Positions 32,069 through 43,432 of a DNA stretch of 64,000 nt are shown here, piece by piece. Below the pieces are notes generated by a model that had not been told where the DNA came from, ran no database searches, and saw only the letters and a list, made by a program, of their open reading frames with translations. Origin of the DNA: Saccharina japonica. Taxonomy: Eukaryota; Sar; Phaeophyceae; Laminariales; Laminariaceae. Both the position numbers and the translations under genes were made by a program. The number at the start of each line of letters is the position of its first letter. The first letter of the stretch is position 1. Location of the stretch: the NCBI GenBank assembly GCA_008828725.1, contig MEHQ01002323.1, positions 353,349 to 417,348 on the forward strand. The letters run 5' to 3'.

Positions 32069-32632
32069 ACTTTTCATGGCCAAGTATTAATCGTTAGTTC
32101 TTTTGTAATATTATTAACACTTTTGTTTTCGTTTTTAGGAACTTCAAATAAGAATATAGTTCCTAATGGTTGGCAAAACTTTATGGAGTCAGTTGTTGAG
32201 TTTATTAAAGATATTGCTCAAAACCAACTTGGTGAAACGGCTTATCGACCATGGTTACCATTTATTGGTACTTTATTCCTATTTATTTTTGGCTGTAACT
32301 GGGCAGGTGCCATAATCCCTTGGAAGTTGATAAAGCTTTCGGAAGGTGAATTTGGAGCTCCAACAAATGATATAAATACAACAGTAGCATTAGCTTTATT
32401 AACATCATTTATGTATTTTTATGCAGGTTTAAGTACAAAAGGGTTTGGATATTTTAAAAGATATATAGAACCTACACCTCTTTTATTACCAATTAATATT
32501 TTAGAGGATTTTACAAAGCCTCTTTCATTAAGTTTTAGACTATTTGGTAATGTTTTAGCAGATGAATTAACTGTTTCTGTTTTAGCTTTATTAGTTCCTC
32601 TAATTGTGCCCTTACCGGTTATGCTTCTAGGG
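32069..32632 (+). pseudogene. atpI: truncated plastid ATP synthase CF0 subunit a (atpI)
   Basis: The frame reads [13 protein letters not shown], then [52 protein letters not shown] and [17 protein letters not shown]. This is the conserved body of the membrane a-subunit (IV) of chloroplast-type F-ATP synthase, including the half-channel helix with the essential Arg (SFRLFGN). About 187 residues remain of roughly 240. The N-terminus is cut at the N base. The C-terminus (after PVMLLG) dissolves into T and G homopolymers instead of the expected final helix. The AT-rich codon use is plastid-like and unlike every neighbouring exon. It could be a nuclear plastid insertion or, more likely, a misplaced low-quality plastid read. 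Confidence 0.9.
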
Positions 32633-32740
32633 GGTTTTTTTTGTTCATTGCAAAATTTTTTTTTTTTTTTTTTTTTTTTTTCATTTTTTTTTTTTCTTAC
32701 AGAGTGGGGTGGGGGGGGGGGGGGGGGGGGGGGGGGGGTG
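32633..32740. repeat. poly-T and poly-G homopolymer block
   Basis: The end of the atpI frame runs into two long T runs and then a G run of about 30. The bases just after PVMLLG still track the expected atpI sequence in skeleton form, with bases replaced by T. That suggests a decaying read rather than real DNA. Confidence 0.7.
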
Positions 32741-32794
32741 CATGGACAGAAAGTTACGTCTATCACGCACAACAGAGTTTTACACGTTGTGCTG

Positions 32795-33075
32795 ATCGAG
32801 ATCTAGATAATCAAGATCCTAACTTTCCGTTATAAGATATGGATCTAGATCCTAGCCTGCCGTTATAAGATATTTTTTTTGCAGTATCTGTACAGTATAC
32901 ATCCAACCCAAGAAACATGTCCGAGATTATGCGCAGGTTATACGGCTCCCACCCGGCAACATGAGCTGTAGATCATACAGATCATATATATCAGGAATAT
33001 ATTTCCCTGAAAGAGCTAGATCATGAAAGTGGGAATCGACGACGATATGTTGATGATCTGCCCGAGGTGTAAACA
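32795..33075. repeat. dispersed repeat family K, copy 2
   Basis: Begins GATCTAGATAATCAAGATCC, with TGCCGTTATAAGATA, ATACATCCAACCCAAGAAAC, CACCCGGCAACATGAGCTG and GATGATCTGCCCGAGGTGT. The order is the same as copy 1. Confidence 0.75.
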
Positions 33076-33226
33076 ACGTTCCGGGTCTGGGGGGTGGGTG
33101 GCACACACAAGGCGACACAAAAAAAAACGTCGTCTAGCGCCACGCCGGCCCGTGCTCGCCCAGACACGCGGCGCAATCTCCTTGGAAAATGACGCACCAG
33201 GTACCAGGTAAAACATACCACCCTGT

Positions 33227-33300
33227 TGCGAATTATAAGGACCGTTTGTATATCAACACTTCATCCAAACGGTTCCCTATATTTTCGGACAGAGTGGCAC
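33227..33300. mobile_element. family I inverted repeat
   Basis: The arms ATTATAAGGACCGTTTG and CAAACGGTTCCCTATATTTT are followed by GGACAGAGTGGCACC. It is related to the copy at 30549. Confidence 0.6.
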
Positions 33301-33442
33301 CAGCTACGTACGGGTTTCGAGGCATCATCGGTCTTGGATCCTCAACGCGCGCCAATATATACATGCGATGAGAAAAGGGGTGTTTTTGTCGCCGCGGGAG
33401 ACGACGCCTGCCACGAGAGGGACACGCACATACACACAATTC

Positions 33443-33570
33443 ATACGGGGGACCATAGTAAATAGGCCACACTAATGTTGGTAAAAATAGGAAAACTCGT
33501 AGGTTTTTGTGTGGACCGTACAGTATGTCCTACCAGTATTTACTATTTAATATCATCGTCCCCCGTAATA
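33443..33570. mobile_element. family E inverted-repeat element, copy 4
   Basis: The ends are ATACGGGGGACCATAGTAAA and ATCGTCCCCCGTAATA, with TAAAAATAGGAAAA inside. Confidence 0.7.
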
Positions 33571-34965
33571 GAAGCACTTTTTCAGCTCCACTTTTTTTTA
33601 TTTTGGCCAAAATGTTTTCTGATGACTTGACTTGAGAGCTCCTCGTCAGCGGAGGAACTACCCAATAAGGCGTGTGCCTTATAAGGCATGCCCTTATTTG
33701 TATCCCATTTTTGTTGCACACTATGAATATCTGTTTTATGGCTGGACCAGCTCTATAGTGCCTGTGGAATCGCTTGGCGTATGCAGATGGGATTCACCAG
33801 TCAGTGTGGTAGTAGCGTGCGGATTAGTACCGGTTGCCGTTATAGTGCCGGTATTGTCGGCTGGCGCGTACCGGCACTATAGAGGGACCGGCACTATTGA
33901 TGTGTAGCTATCGAAGCACGCGTCCATCGGGGCGCCCCCCCGGGTTTCGCGTATCGCGCCTGCCTGCCTGGCACGGGGTTGCCTAGGGAGCAGTATCGCA
34001 GACGAAGCATACTACCGCTATCATGGGGGTGCGCTCAATTCTTCTCTCAGAGTCTTCACTTGACGAGCTCCGTCCACAATACGATACGACGAGCAGCACT
34101 AACACCAAACAAATACCGGTACTCGCACAGGAAGTCGGTCGAAAAAGGCGGGGATAGCTTTTGGCGACTTCCCACACTGCTGTCCCACCCCCGGCCAGCA
34201 ATCTTGGTGGGTGAACTCCTTTGGCAGTACTACCTACTCGCGATATAATGCTCGGCCAGTTCCCGCCCATTCATCACATCGTTAATTGTTGCCTTCAAAG
34301 GATGGTAAACAAGAAGAGTTATATATGAAACAGGGCGTCTTCATGTATAGACTACTGGTACAACACAACAACAAAAAGCGCCCACCCACCTCGGAAATAA
34401 CAGCAATTGCCGTGCCGAGCCGAGCGTGGTCTGCCCAACGTACGGCGGTCAGCTCTTATCACTGGGACCTCGCTTACTTTTACCAAGATAATAAGCCGTC
34501 TCTTCCAGGGGCGAGGGACTTTGGCGACATTCCGCGCGTGCCGCCGCTGAGCCGCTTCGGACCCACCTCCTTACTGCTGTAAATTGACTTCGACAAAATA
34601 TATACCTGTACGTGCTTTCTACATATATACTACACAAATACATCACCATGTGTCATGGGCTTACAACACAGCAGCAGCGGTGGCAGCCTCATTTGATCGT
34701 TACGAGTACGCCGTAGTGCAACCACGAAAAACGATGCCACTCTACTAACTGCATGTGTGATAACCAGGGATATCAGGCCCAGGCAGCAGCGACAGCAGTA
34801 GCAGCATGTTCATCGTGGCTGGGAGCACAAAGCGTACCCAGGCCGCCGCGAAGCAGACGATAAGGAAACCCCATTACACACACCCAAGACCAACACCACC
34901 ACCTGCAACACCCTCCGTTCGTCCACGAACCACCGCCTCTCAGACACCCGCCCCCCACCCTCAAC

Positions 34966-35058
34966 CTCCTCCCTGGTAATGAGTACACCTCCTCCCTGGT
35001 AATGAGTACACCTCCTCCCTGGTAATGAATATACCTCCTCCCTGGTAATGAGTACACC
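34966..35058. repeat. 23-bp tandem repeat CCTCCCTGGTAATGAGTACA
   Basis: Four units of CCTCCTCCCTGGTAATGAG plus TACA in tandem, about 150 bp downstream of the RING-CUE stop codon. Confidence 0.9.
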
Positions 35059-35206
35059 CCCCACCCCCACCATCACCCCCAACTTTTCAAGAACAGTGCC
35101 CACTTTCAACAAATGTGATAACACTCACTCCCCATGCCAGCACATCACCACAACCACAACCATCGTCACCATCATCATCACTACCGTCACCACCACCGCC
35201 GGCGGG

Positions 35207-38200
35207 CTACCGAACCCGAACCCGAAGCGCCCCCGCCCCCCCCCCTTCCCCAGCGGTGCCCCCCGTCGAGAGGATTTCCGACCGCACATACCCGCCGGCC
35301 CCATCAATTTCGCCCCCCGACCCAACGGACGCCAGCTCCGCCGACAGGATGGTGTCCACGGCGCGCTCGACAGACCCGTTGGCCTGCCGCGCTCTCCCAA
35401 GGGCCTCTACCGGCGATATGTGCGGAAAAATAGCAACCAGCTGCTGAGCGACGGCCTCCATCGTGCGACCCCCACCCCCACCTCCTTGTCCCCCCGCCCC
35501 TCCTTCGGCATGATGCCCCGCCCCGCCCGCCACCCTCCGCGGGGGCGTCGGCAGCGGCAGCACATCATCGTCATCGTCATCATCATCACCACCACCATCG
35601 ACGTCGAAAATCGTTGGGCGCGGTGGCGCCCGTCCGGGGTGTTCCCCTCGTGCGTTGTCGGCGGGGGGTCCGGGTCCGGGCCTGGGCGGGGGCACCGCGT
35701 CAACCACGGTCGCGTCGAAGTTCGTTCGGAAGGTCTGCGCCGCGCGGACGGCTCCCGCCGCGCGCCGGAGGAGGCGTACGGCCGCGTCGGCCCCGCGGGC
35801 GGCGCGAGAGAAAGAGTCGGGCGTGGGCGGGCCGATGCCCCCGGGGCCGAAGGCCACCGTGCGTTCGGCGGGGAGGCCGCCAGGCCTCGGGAAGGGGCCG
35901 TGGGCGCCCGTTCGATTGCTTGCGCTTGCGCTGCTGCTGCTGCTGCTACTGCTGCTGTTTGAGGTGTTGATGTTGGGGGGGTTGCTGTTGTTGGTGGCGG
36001 TGGTGGTGGTGGAGCCCCGTCCCGGTTTGATGCCGGAGGAAGGGTGCCAGGGTATCGGGGCGCGGCAGATGGGGCAGAGCGGCTCGGCCCCTGCGCAGTT
36101 GTTCAGGAACTGCCGAAGGCAGCCCGTGTGGAAGAAGTGCTGGCAGTCCAGCCTGGGCCAGCGGGAGGGGAGCGATCGGGGGAGCGAATATCGAGAGAGT
36201 GAATCGGCCGTTGACGAGAGCATAGAGAGGGGTGTCAGGGGTACAGTTGTTGTTATTGGTTGGTGGTTGGTGGTGTTGGTGTTCGTATTGGTGATTAGTG
36301 GTGTTGGTGTTGGTGGTGTTGTTGGTGATTGGGGTTGTTGTTAGTGGTGTTGGTATTGGTGTCGGTGTTGTAGATATTGGTGTTTTTGTTGGTGATGTGG
36401 GTGTTAGTGTTGTTGCTGCGTCTGTTGTTCCTATTGCTATTGACGGTAATACGCGAGTCCCGGAGGCTCAACCAAGCGTGGTCCGCCCAAGGGAAAACTC
36501 CTAGACTTCCGGCCGTCCGTCGAGTCTCTTACCGAATCAAGAAACAATTTTGTAATACGAGTACGTAAAGAAAACTAAGTTTCTTATCGAAAACAAGCAA
36601 ACAAAGTCTTCGTTCCATGGCCTTCAGAAAGGCCGCGGCACACCCGCCGCTAAGTAGGGAAGCAATTTTTACCATTACCTTTTCGCCGAGGCAATTAATT
36701 TCAGGGCTCTTTACCGGTCATGGCCGGCGGGTTGGGTCCGGATGGCGTCACCTATAACCCTAGCCGACCCGACTCGACCCGACCCGTGAGATTTCCAACA
36801 CTTCCCGACCCGACCCGACCCGACCCGACCCGGTGACCCGACCCGACTCGACCACTATTTTCTTGTAAGACCTGTTGATCCCACCCGCGGGTCGGCTCAT
36901 GACCTGTAAACAACCGTCACTTTCGGACAGACGAGACAGATCCCTATTCCATAACCTAGATCGTTCGGGGCCGCTACGGCAGAACGGTTGGGGGGGGGGT
37001 ACCCCCATTTTCATTGATAACACCGCGTTTAGGCCTCTGGGCGCGAGTGGCACTGCTGAACCTTATTCAATTGGACTGCACTTTTTTCATTTTTTCATTT
37101 TCGCTTGTTGGCGCAGGCAGCGTAACAAAACGAAATATCTCGTACGTAGTGGCGGTGCATATCTCCAACCAAAAACGGCACTATTTATAGACAGACGCAT
37201 GCTACGGGGTAGAGGTGCTACCATTTTTTTTTTTCTGGGGCTTCATCACTTGAGTATCTCCACAGTACAGGACACCTAATAAGAAACAGGAAATCTGGTC
37301 CAGGCTGGATTTCTTATTCGAAAGAGGGTGGTTTCTACACTAATTTGTAATTTCAAGATAACGACTCCCGAACTTCCTTTTTATCCCCTCCAAATCTCAG
37401 CCTGGCTTTCTTATTAGCCAGTTTCTTATTATTAATAGGTGCCCTGTACTGTATACTATTAATAACAGTTAAGTCAAAAACCGCTATGATACCCGAGGAA
37501 CAATGCCACACGGCCCCAAGTATAGAACGAAACATTCTGTAACACAAGAATGATTCAAGTACGACGATTTTGGGTGAAAAATAAGAAAATAAGGAGCCCC
37601 CCCCGTCCTTCAGAACGAAACTCGGCCAAAACGTGCACAGCAGTAAGAGTATGTCACTCGGTCGAGTGCCTCGCTTGGAGGCTGAAAGAAAAGACAAGAC
37701 AAACTTGAACGTGACCCCCCCCCATATAATACCCCTGTATCGAGTGGAAAAGGACTCTAATTCTCACGCAGTATTTCTCCTGCTCTATCCGCGAGCACGT
37801 TCACCTGTCCTCCCCCCTTCCCCTTACCCTCTTTTTGCCACGCTCTCCCGTCGGTGCGACCCGCTCTCGTGCGCGTGCTGCGGTTTGGGCGGCTCTCTCT
37901 GTTTTGTTTGCGCGCGGCAACTTGCGTCGTCCAGGCTTGGAGGGTGCTCATGGCGAGAGAGATCGAGATGGCGTTCCCGGACGCTTCTGAGAAAGAGCTG
38001 AAGCGCATGTCGCCTGACGAGTCCTGCGCGATTTGCCTCAAGGTCATGACCTCCGCCAAACGGTGAGGGTTCTCGCGCACAACGATCGGACAGATTTCGA
38101 GCTACTGCTGTAGTTTTTTTCTGCAGTAGATCCTGTGTTTGCCGTTATGATAATGTTGTGCAATGTGCGCCGCATAATACAGCGTACAGATCCCACCGCG

Positions 38201-41200
38201 ACAATTATGTGCGCCAGATCAGTGCCATACAGACCCCCCAACAGGCAAAACGTGATCTTCAAAAGTAGATCTTGCAGCTCGTACATATAATATNNNNNNN
38301 NNNNNNNNNNNNNNNNNNNNNNNNNNNNNNNNNNNNNNNNNNNNNNNNNNNNNNNNNNNNNNNNNNNNNNNNNNNNNNNNNNNNNNNNNNNNNNNNNNNN
38401 NNNNNNNNNNNNNNNNNNNNNNNNNNNNGGGGGGGGGGGGGGTATCAGGCATACACCCTTATCCTTGCTGTCGGCGCCAAGATTAAGATAAACCGATACC
38501 GTGCCCGCGATAAGTAAGGAACATTGGAATTAAACGTGTGTATAAAAACGGTATTTAGACTTAAGGACATGGTGGTACCTCTCGTGCGTACACGACCACG
38601 ACTGCTGCCTAAAAATAGTGCTATCGAAAGCAACAAACGGAGAGAGCAACTCCGACGTCTGCCGTCTACAGCATACCGGCACGTAGTGGTTCGTCCGTAG
38701 CACGAGGCATATATATACCCAATCCTCGAAACAATGCGAGCGATTGTCACAAAATGTGTCTGTCTGTGTCTTTTTTTTTCTTTCCTTTTTCTTGTTCATC
38801 CCATTTGTTATCTTCGCCCATCTGTTCTACACCAGCGTGGCTGTCCTCTTGAAACAACATACCACTCCCCCTCTTCCGGACGGCGTTGCAGGGATTCGAG
38901 GGTCTATGGTCATACGACTACGGCCGGCCATGCATGACATGCGGCTAATGAGTACACCCCTCCCCCCCTCCCCGCTCCGTCTCGAAAGGGATGCGTGGTC
39001 AACGGCCAAATGGCTAAGGCAAGCAACAAACGAGTACGCCCGCCCCCCACACGACTACGGCCATGCATGACATGAGTACACACACCCCTCCTACCAAAAG
39101 CCAAAGGTTTCCAACTTGCACTGTAACACAAAAACGACGCGTTTGTCTGCTTCCCGTAACTCACCGCACGGTGGATCCCATCAACGGCGTGGGCGCCGTT
39201 GACGATGGTGATTGTGCGAATCAGCAGCTTCCGAATGAGCGTGCAGTGGCCGCACGACTGGAACATGTAGAACGTCCGTCCCGCGCTGAGGATAGCCTGG
39301 CCCAAGCGAGTGAAGAAGGCGATCGCCTCCATGGAACTCTCGTCGCCGTACGATTGTTTCTTCTTTTTTATGTTACCGGTGGGTGTAACGAGGAAAAACA
39401 AAACGAGAAAAAACAACGGAAACAAAAAAAAAAACATTAAAACGTTAAAGCACCTTTACAACCAAACTATATGACGAGAAAAAAACAAGAAACATGTTCA
39501 AAACACTACAAAAAAAAAAAAAAACTCATTAAACTAAACGAGAAAAAACAAAGAAAAGAAAAACAAATCACACGATCAAAAAATCTTCATTTACAAACTG
39601 CATGCAACATTAACATTCTGCATTTAGCGGGCAAAATTATTTGGAATTTAGGCTTGGGGATTATGATTGGAGTGTTCATAATATAATGTGCTCACAACTA
39701 TCATTGCAGCGGTGTACTCAGGTACAAATATACTCGTAATTATCATCGCAATAGTGTCCTCGTAATGACCATTGCAATGGCAACAGCCTTATCTTATACT
39801 CTTAGGAGTTATGCTGAAATGAGGCGTATTGGCAGACATTCGCCGAGAGGCTGATGCGGGGTGCCGCAAGAGGGACGTGCAGGTTCCGGAAACAAACCAA
39901 GATCTACAAGCGGGCGGCCAGCGAAGACCCGCGGTGGGCTTCCGAGGGGGGGGGGGGGGGGGGGAAACCCCCCCCCCCCAAAAAAAAAGGGGGCCCCCCC
40001 CCCCGGGGGGGGGGGGGGGGAAGAAACCTACCCCCTCCTGAAACAAATTACCGCAGGGGTTTCCACCATATTTTCGTCTGACTAACTGCGTTGCGAGACC
40101 AAAACGAAACCTATCCCCTGGTGAACCAAGCTACCGCTGGGGTTTCCAATATAAAGTTTCCCTGACTAACTGCGTTGCGAGACCAAAACCAAACCTATCC
40201 CCTGGTAAACCAAGCTACCGCTGGGGTTTCCAATATATAGTTTCCCTGACTAACCACGTTGCGAGACCAGAACGAACATACCCCCTCGCGGAACAAGCCA
40301 CCGCAGGGGTTTCCAGTATATTTTCGTCTGACTGACCGTGTTGCCGAGACAAAAATAACAAAACCTACCCCCCCCCCCCCCCCCCCGCCCCAAACAAGCC
40401 GCCGCAACAAGAGAGGTTTCCAAATATATATACAGTATATTTTTCGTTCGACGCACCGAGTTTTTCGCCTCCTTCCGCAGCTCAAGGAGGTTCGCCAGGT
40501 ACTTGAGCGCCGACAGCCACACCTCCGCCGCAGTCAACGACAGGGGGTACATCAGCAGCAGCGCGAACCCCACCCCTCCTCTCTGCGGGTCCGTGGACAG
40601 ATAGCCCTCGCCGTAGCCACCATCGCCGCCGCCGCCGCCGCCGCTGCCGCCGCTGCTAGCCGACAAGGGCGAGAGGAGAAGTTGTCCCACGGGCCCCTCA
40701 CCCCACTGATAAAACTCTTCCCAGCCTAGCCTGGCCACGTGAAAGGCGCCAATAAGGACCAGGCCATGGAGCGTGAGGGCTCTCAGCGTGTGCGTTAGTC
40801 CCAAACGCGGGTTGTCCACAACCTGTTGGTGGCATTCAGGAATCAGGAGGACGGGGTGGTGGTGGGGGGGTGTACTTCATTTTCATGCATGGCCGTAGTC
40901 GTATGACCATAGACCCTTGCATCCCTACAAGGCCGAGACGGAGCATGTCGGGTTTTCAACCGACCAGGCAGACATTGCTTGCACCAAGCTTTGCGAAGCG
41001 CCGTGAGGTGTTGGGCGGGTCGCATAAAGGGTGAGCTGCATCCTACAAAGAGCCGCTTGTGAGGCGGACTTGCCTATGGATGACAGCTTCAATGAGGGGG
41101 GGGGGTATCGCGTGGTCCAGTCACCCCCCGGAAGAGAGAAAACAAAAAGAGAAGGCTACGAACAGAGGAAATATATTAACAATATGCTACCGTACGTAAT

Positions 41201-41321
41201 AGAGAGGAGCATAGAGAGACATGTGAGAGAAGGAAGGAGCGGCGTAAATACCAATCCCGTTCAAAGAAGGATCCCGTTCAGTGTAAACACGACTGCCGAA
41301 CGATAGGAGGCGACAAAAGAA

Positions 41322-41355
<34 letters not shown>

Positions 41356-42987
41356 GGAGGGAGGGAGGGAGGGACGGAGGGAGAGGAGGGGGATAGAAGA
41401 AGATGGAGTCCGTACGCCTCACGCTCCCATTTGTCTCACGTGTTCGAAGTGCTCCGTCCCAATTTTCTCCAGCAGCGCCAGCAGCCCGATGGTCGAGTAC
41501 CACAGCATCCAAAAGCTCCACTCCCTCGTGTCCTGTGGCGGCAGCAACATTTCAACACTTAGGGAGTTCATACACTAAATAAGGTGGCTTTCTCGTGCCT
41601 CCGGGGGGGTTGGGGTAAACGCGCGGGGTTGGGGGGAGAAGGGGGACGCTCCAAGGCTACAACCACAACTTACACATACTGCCCTGTCTCAAAACATAAG
41701 AAAACATTTCGATAAAACAGTAATGGACAAGCGGTCCTTCTATTTCGGTCCAGAGGAGTGACATATTTCATCCTTAACCTAAACCTAGCCAACAGGCCTC
41801 AGGTTTTGACCGACAGTAAGACGTCCGTTTTCGGTTACTTCCATCGCATTGGGTTCTCTTACGTGCGCGGCGGTGGTGGGGGGGGGGGGCGGCGGAGGAG
41901 TAGGAGAAGGAGAAGAGGGAGGAGAAGGAGGCAGCGCTTGCCTAGAGACATCGCGGCACCTTCCGTAGATATCAACCTGTTTCTCTACATATAGACTACA
42001 CGAGTGCACGTTTGTTTGCTCTTAAAAAAAATGATACTAATGGAAAGTTCGGAGAATTTCCTGGTGGTTGACGTGAGCCCACTCACAGCCCTCGAAACCC
42101 ACCGAAACATGAAGAACGAGAACGAGAACGAGAACGAGAACAAGGACTAGAACCAAAACAAGAACAAAAAGGTTAGGACGGAAACGCCCCGTGTCAGTAT
42201 CTCGCCCTTCCGCTGTGTTCCTCTTCCTCTATCAAAACCCATCACGATACAGAAACAGCGCGCTAGTATTTAAAAACCCCAACACCACCCCCAAGCTATC
42301 AATAGTCTAGCTCTTGCGGACGATGCAGAGACATGTATAGAGAGCAGACAGTCCAGACATCAGGCCGTAAAAAAAAAAAAACGCGTGTGAGCTAGGAGGT
42401 ATACAGCGATGGCAGTCAAAAGACAGCAGCCGGGGAAAGCCCCGCGGGGGGTATACATCACACGATAGCTCGATCGATACCTGGTACAGTACAGTACAGG
42501 AAACCTGATAAGAAACAGGAACAGTACAGTACAGGAAACCTGATAAGAAACAGGAAATCTGGCCCAGGCTGGATTTCTTTTTCTGAGAGAGGGTGCTTTC
42601 GAAACTAATTTCAAGATAACGACCCCCGAAGTTCTTATGTTCCCCTAAATGTCAGCCTGGCTTTCTTATTATCCTGTTTCTTATTTTGGTGTCCTGTACT
42701 GTACAGCAGTAGGTCTTACTCACCTTCGGGGCCAGCACAACATTGACGTACACGAATGAGCTCCACAACAGCCGCAGGACGGCCTTCGTCGCTTGCATCC
42801 GCTCCAGCGGCCGCAGCTTGCCACAGCAGGCCCGCACCAACACCGCCTGCACCAACACTAGGAACGCCAGCCAGGTGTAGCTCAAAACTACGAACCCCCA
42901 TCTCCACCCGATGGTGTCGATGACTGTGTAAAAGCAAGGCTGAATCCCCTCCCTCCCAGTGAGAAACGCCCCACAAATTTGGACCAT
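35207..42987 (-). CDS. membrane RING-H2/CUE E3 ubiquitin ligase, gp78/AMFR-like
   Basis: Minus-strand exons 42987-42724, 41532-41440, 40822-40457, 39359-39165 and 36152-35207, plus one exon that lies on the PLUS strand (37935-38062), join in phase to 663 residues. Human gp78 has 643. Residues 30-306 contain several hydrophobic membrane segments, including GFVVLSYTWLAFLVLVQAVL, and a LRPLERMQATK motif close to gp78's GPLRVSERQ. The RING-H2 ligands are C337, C340, C352, H354, H357, C360, C375 and C378. A long Pro/Gly/Ser-rich region follows, then a CUE domain at about 580-619 (QLVAIFPHISPVEALGRARQ), a ubiquitin-binding fold. gp78 is an ER ligase in ER-associated degradation, and the same role is inferred. 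ATG 42987 is the first in-frame Met, but an upstream exon cannot be excluded. The misoriented exon encodes the first half of the RING, so the gene as drawn cannot be transcribed intact. Confidence 0.82.
36235..36445. repeat. GTTGGTGTT microsatellite
   Basis: Imperfect GTTGGTGTT units directly upstream (gene sense) of the last RING-CUE exon. Confidence 0.9.
36765..36900. repeat. CCCGA tandem run
   Basis: Repeated GACCC units with GGTGACCCGACCCGACTCG and CACCCGCGGGTCGGCTCATG, a degenerate inverted relative of the block at 25790. Confidence 0.8.
37193..37640. mobile_element. family G element, degraded, split by a family B insert
   Basis: The left end is GACGCATGCTACGGGGTAGA. After the family B copy the sequence resumes with interior boxes ACGATTTTGGGTGAAAAATA and AAGGAGCCCCCC. 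The right end is eroded. Confidence 0.6.
37263..37453. mobile_element. family B element inserted into a family G element
   Basis: The same ends and interior as the copy at 17949. Family G terminal sequence lies immediately to the left (37193-37262) and G-like interior resumes to the right, so this copy appears to have inserted into an older element. Confidence 0.75.
37935..38062 (+). other. misoriented exon 5 of the RING-CUE ligase gene
   Basis: This exon has an acceptor (TCGTCCAG) and a donor (CG/GTGAGG) on the plus strand and encodes AWRVLMAREIEM through DESCAICLKVMTSAK. Its phases match exactly the end of the minus-strand exon 39359-39165 (phase 0) and the start of 36152-35207 (split Arg codon). 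It supplies RING ligands C337 and C340, which are otherwise missing. Either a local inversion or an assembly error placed it on the opposite strand. Confidence 0.85.
38294..38428. other. assembly gap of 135 N
   Basis: This is a run of unknown bases inside the RING-CUE gene, followed by a poly-G run. It lies about 230 bp right of the misoriented exon and is a candidate boundary of the inverted segment. Confidence 0.98.
38875..39085 (+). repeat. repeat family A copy with duplicated end
   Basis: The terminal module (ACTACGGCCATGCATGACATG, less its first bases, then GAGTAC and C runs) occurs twice, on either side of a CTCCGTCTCGAAAGGGATGC box. It lies in an intron of the RING-CUE gene. Confidence 0.75.
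39945..40440. repeat. poly-G/poly-C block followed by about 75-bp tandem repeats
   Basis: G, C and A homopolymers (39945-40020) are followed by four tandem units carrying TGACTAACTGCGTTGCGAGA, CCTATCCCCTGG and GCTACCGCTGGGGTTTCCA. It lies in an intron of the RING-CUE gene and ends close to the donor of exon 3. Confidence 0.85.
40860..41105 (-). repeat. repeat family A, near full-length copy
   Basis: This copy lies between two G-rich runs and contains CATGCATGGCCGTAGTCG, CGACCAGGCAGACATTGC and GAGCCGCTTGTGAGGC, as in the copy at 2380. It lies in an intron of the RING-CUE gene. Confidence 0.8.
41321..41395. repeat. poly-G with GGGA repeats
   Basis: A G run of about 34 followed by GGAGGGAGGGAGGGA, next to RING-CUE exon 2. 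Confidence 0.9.
42489..42704. mobile_element. family B element with duplicated left end
   Basis: The left terminal 33 bp (ACAGTACAGGAAACCTGATA and onward) occurs twice in tandem before the normal interior, and the right end is TTGGTGTCCTGTACTGTA. It ends about 20 bp from the donor of the first RING-CUE exon. Confidence 0.75.
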
Positions 42988-43357
42988 GGAGTCTCTCTGG
43001 ACACGGGGGCAAAAGGGGTGCGCGAGAGATGGTTTTCGCGGGGTGTGGAGGGGGGAGGGAGGAGGGGGGGGGGGGTTGTTACTATACTTCGTGTGTACAA
43101 AAATAACGTGTTGTGCTGTTGTCGTTGTTGTTGTTGTTGCTGCTGAAGTTATTGTTGTTGGTGGTGTTGGCGTTGTTCGTGTTGATGTTGATGTTAACGC
43201 ATACCTGGTATACCTCAATCTGTAGCCTTAGACGAATATTGCAACATTATTTTTATGACAACATAGATGGTGGTGGCGATCGCAACATTATGGGGCGATC
43301 CAAAACACTTCGAGGTTGATGTGCCATTCTTTCATCACCCAAGTTTTTCGGACGACT

Positions 43358-43432
43358 TGTGGGGGGGGGGGGGGGGGGGCGCCCCCCCCGGAAAAAAGAA
43401 AACCGGAACGAAATGGTTGGAAAAAATGAAGT

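Larger units (their letters stand above)
32741..35206. other. repeat-filled stretch between atpI fragment and RING-CUE stop
   Basis: No exon was recognised. It contains family K, I and E copies, the CCGGCACTATAGAGG inverted pair near 33.8 kb, and a 23-bp tandem repeat at 34966-35058. The missing 3' exon of the AAMP-like gene was sought here on both strands and not found. Confidence 0.5.

Noticed and set aside
34150..34270. Minus-strand LLAGGGTAVWEV, resembling a WD blade
   Set aside because: It is on the wrong strand for the AAMP-like gene, has no GH or WD context and lies in a frame with no further similarity.
35048..35970. Plus-strand frames of 304 and 118 codons opposite the RING-CUE gene
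   Set aside because: They are Arg/Pro-rich shadows of the GC-rich minus-strand exon that encodes RING and CUE domains.
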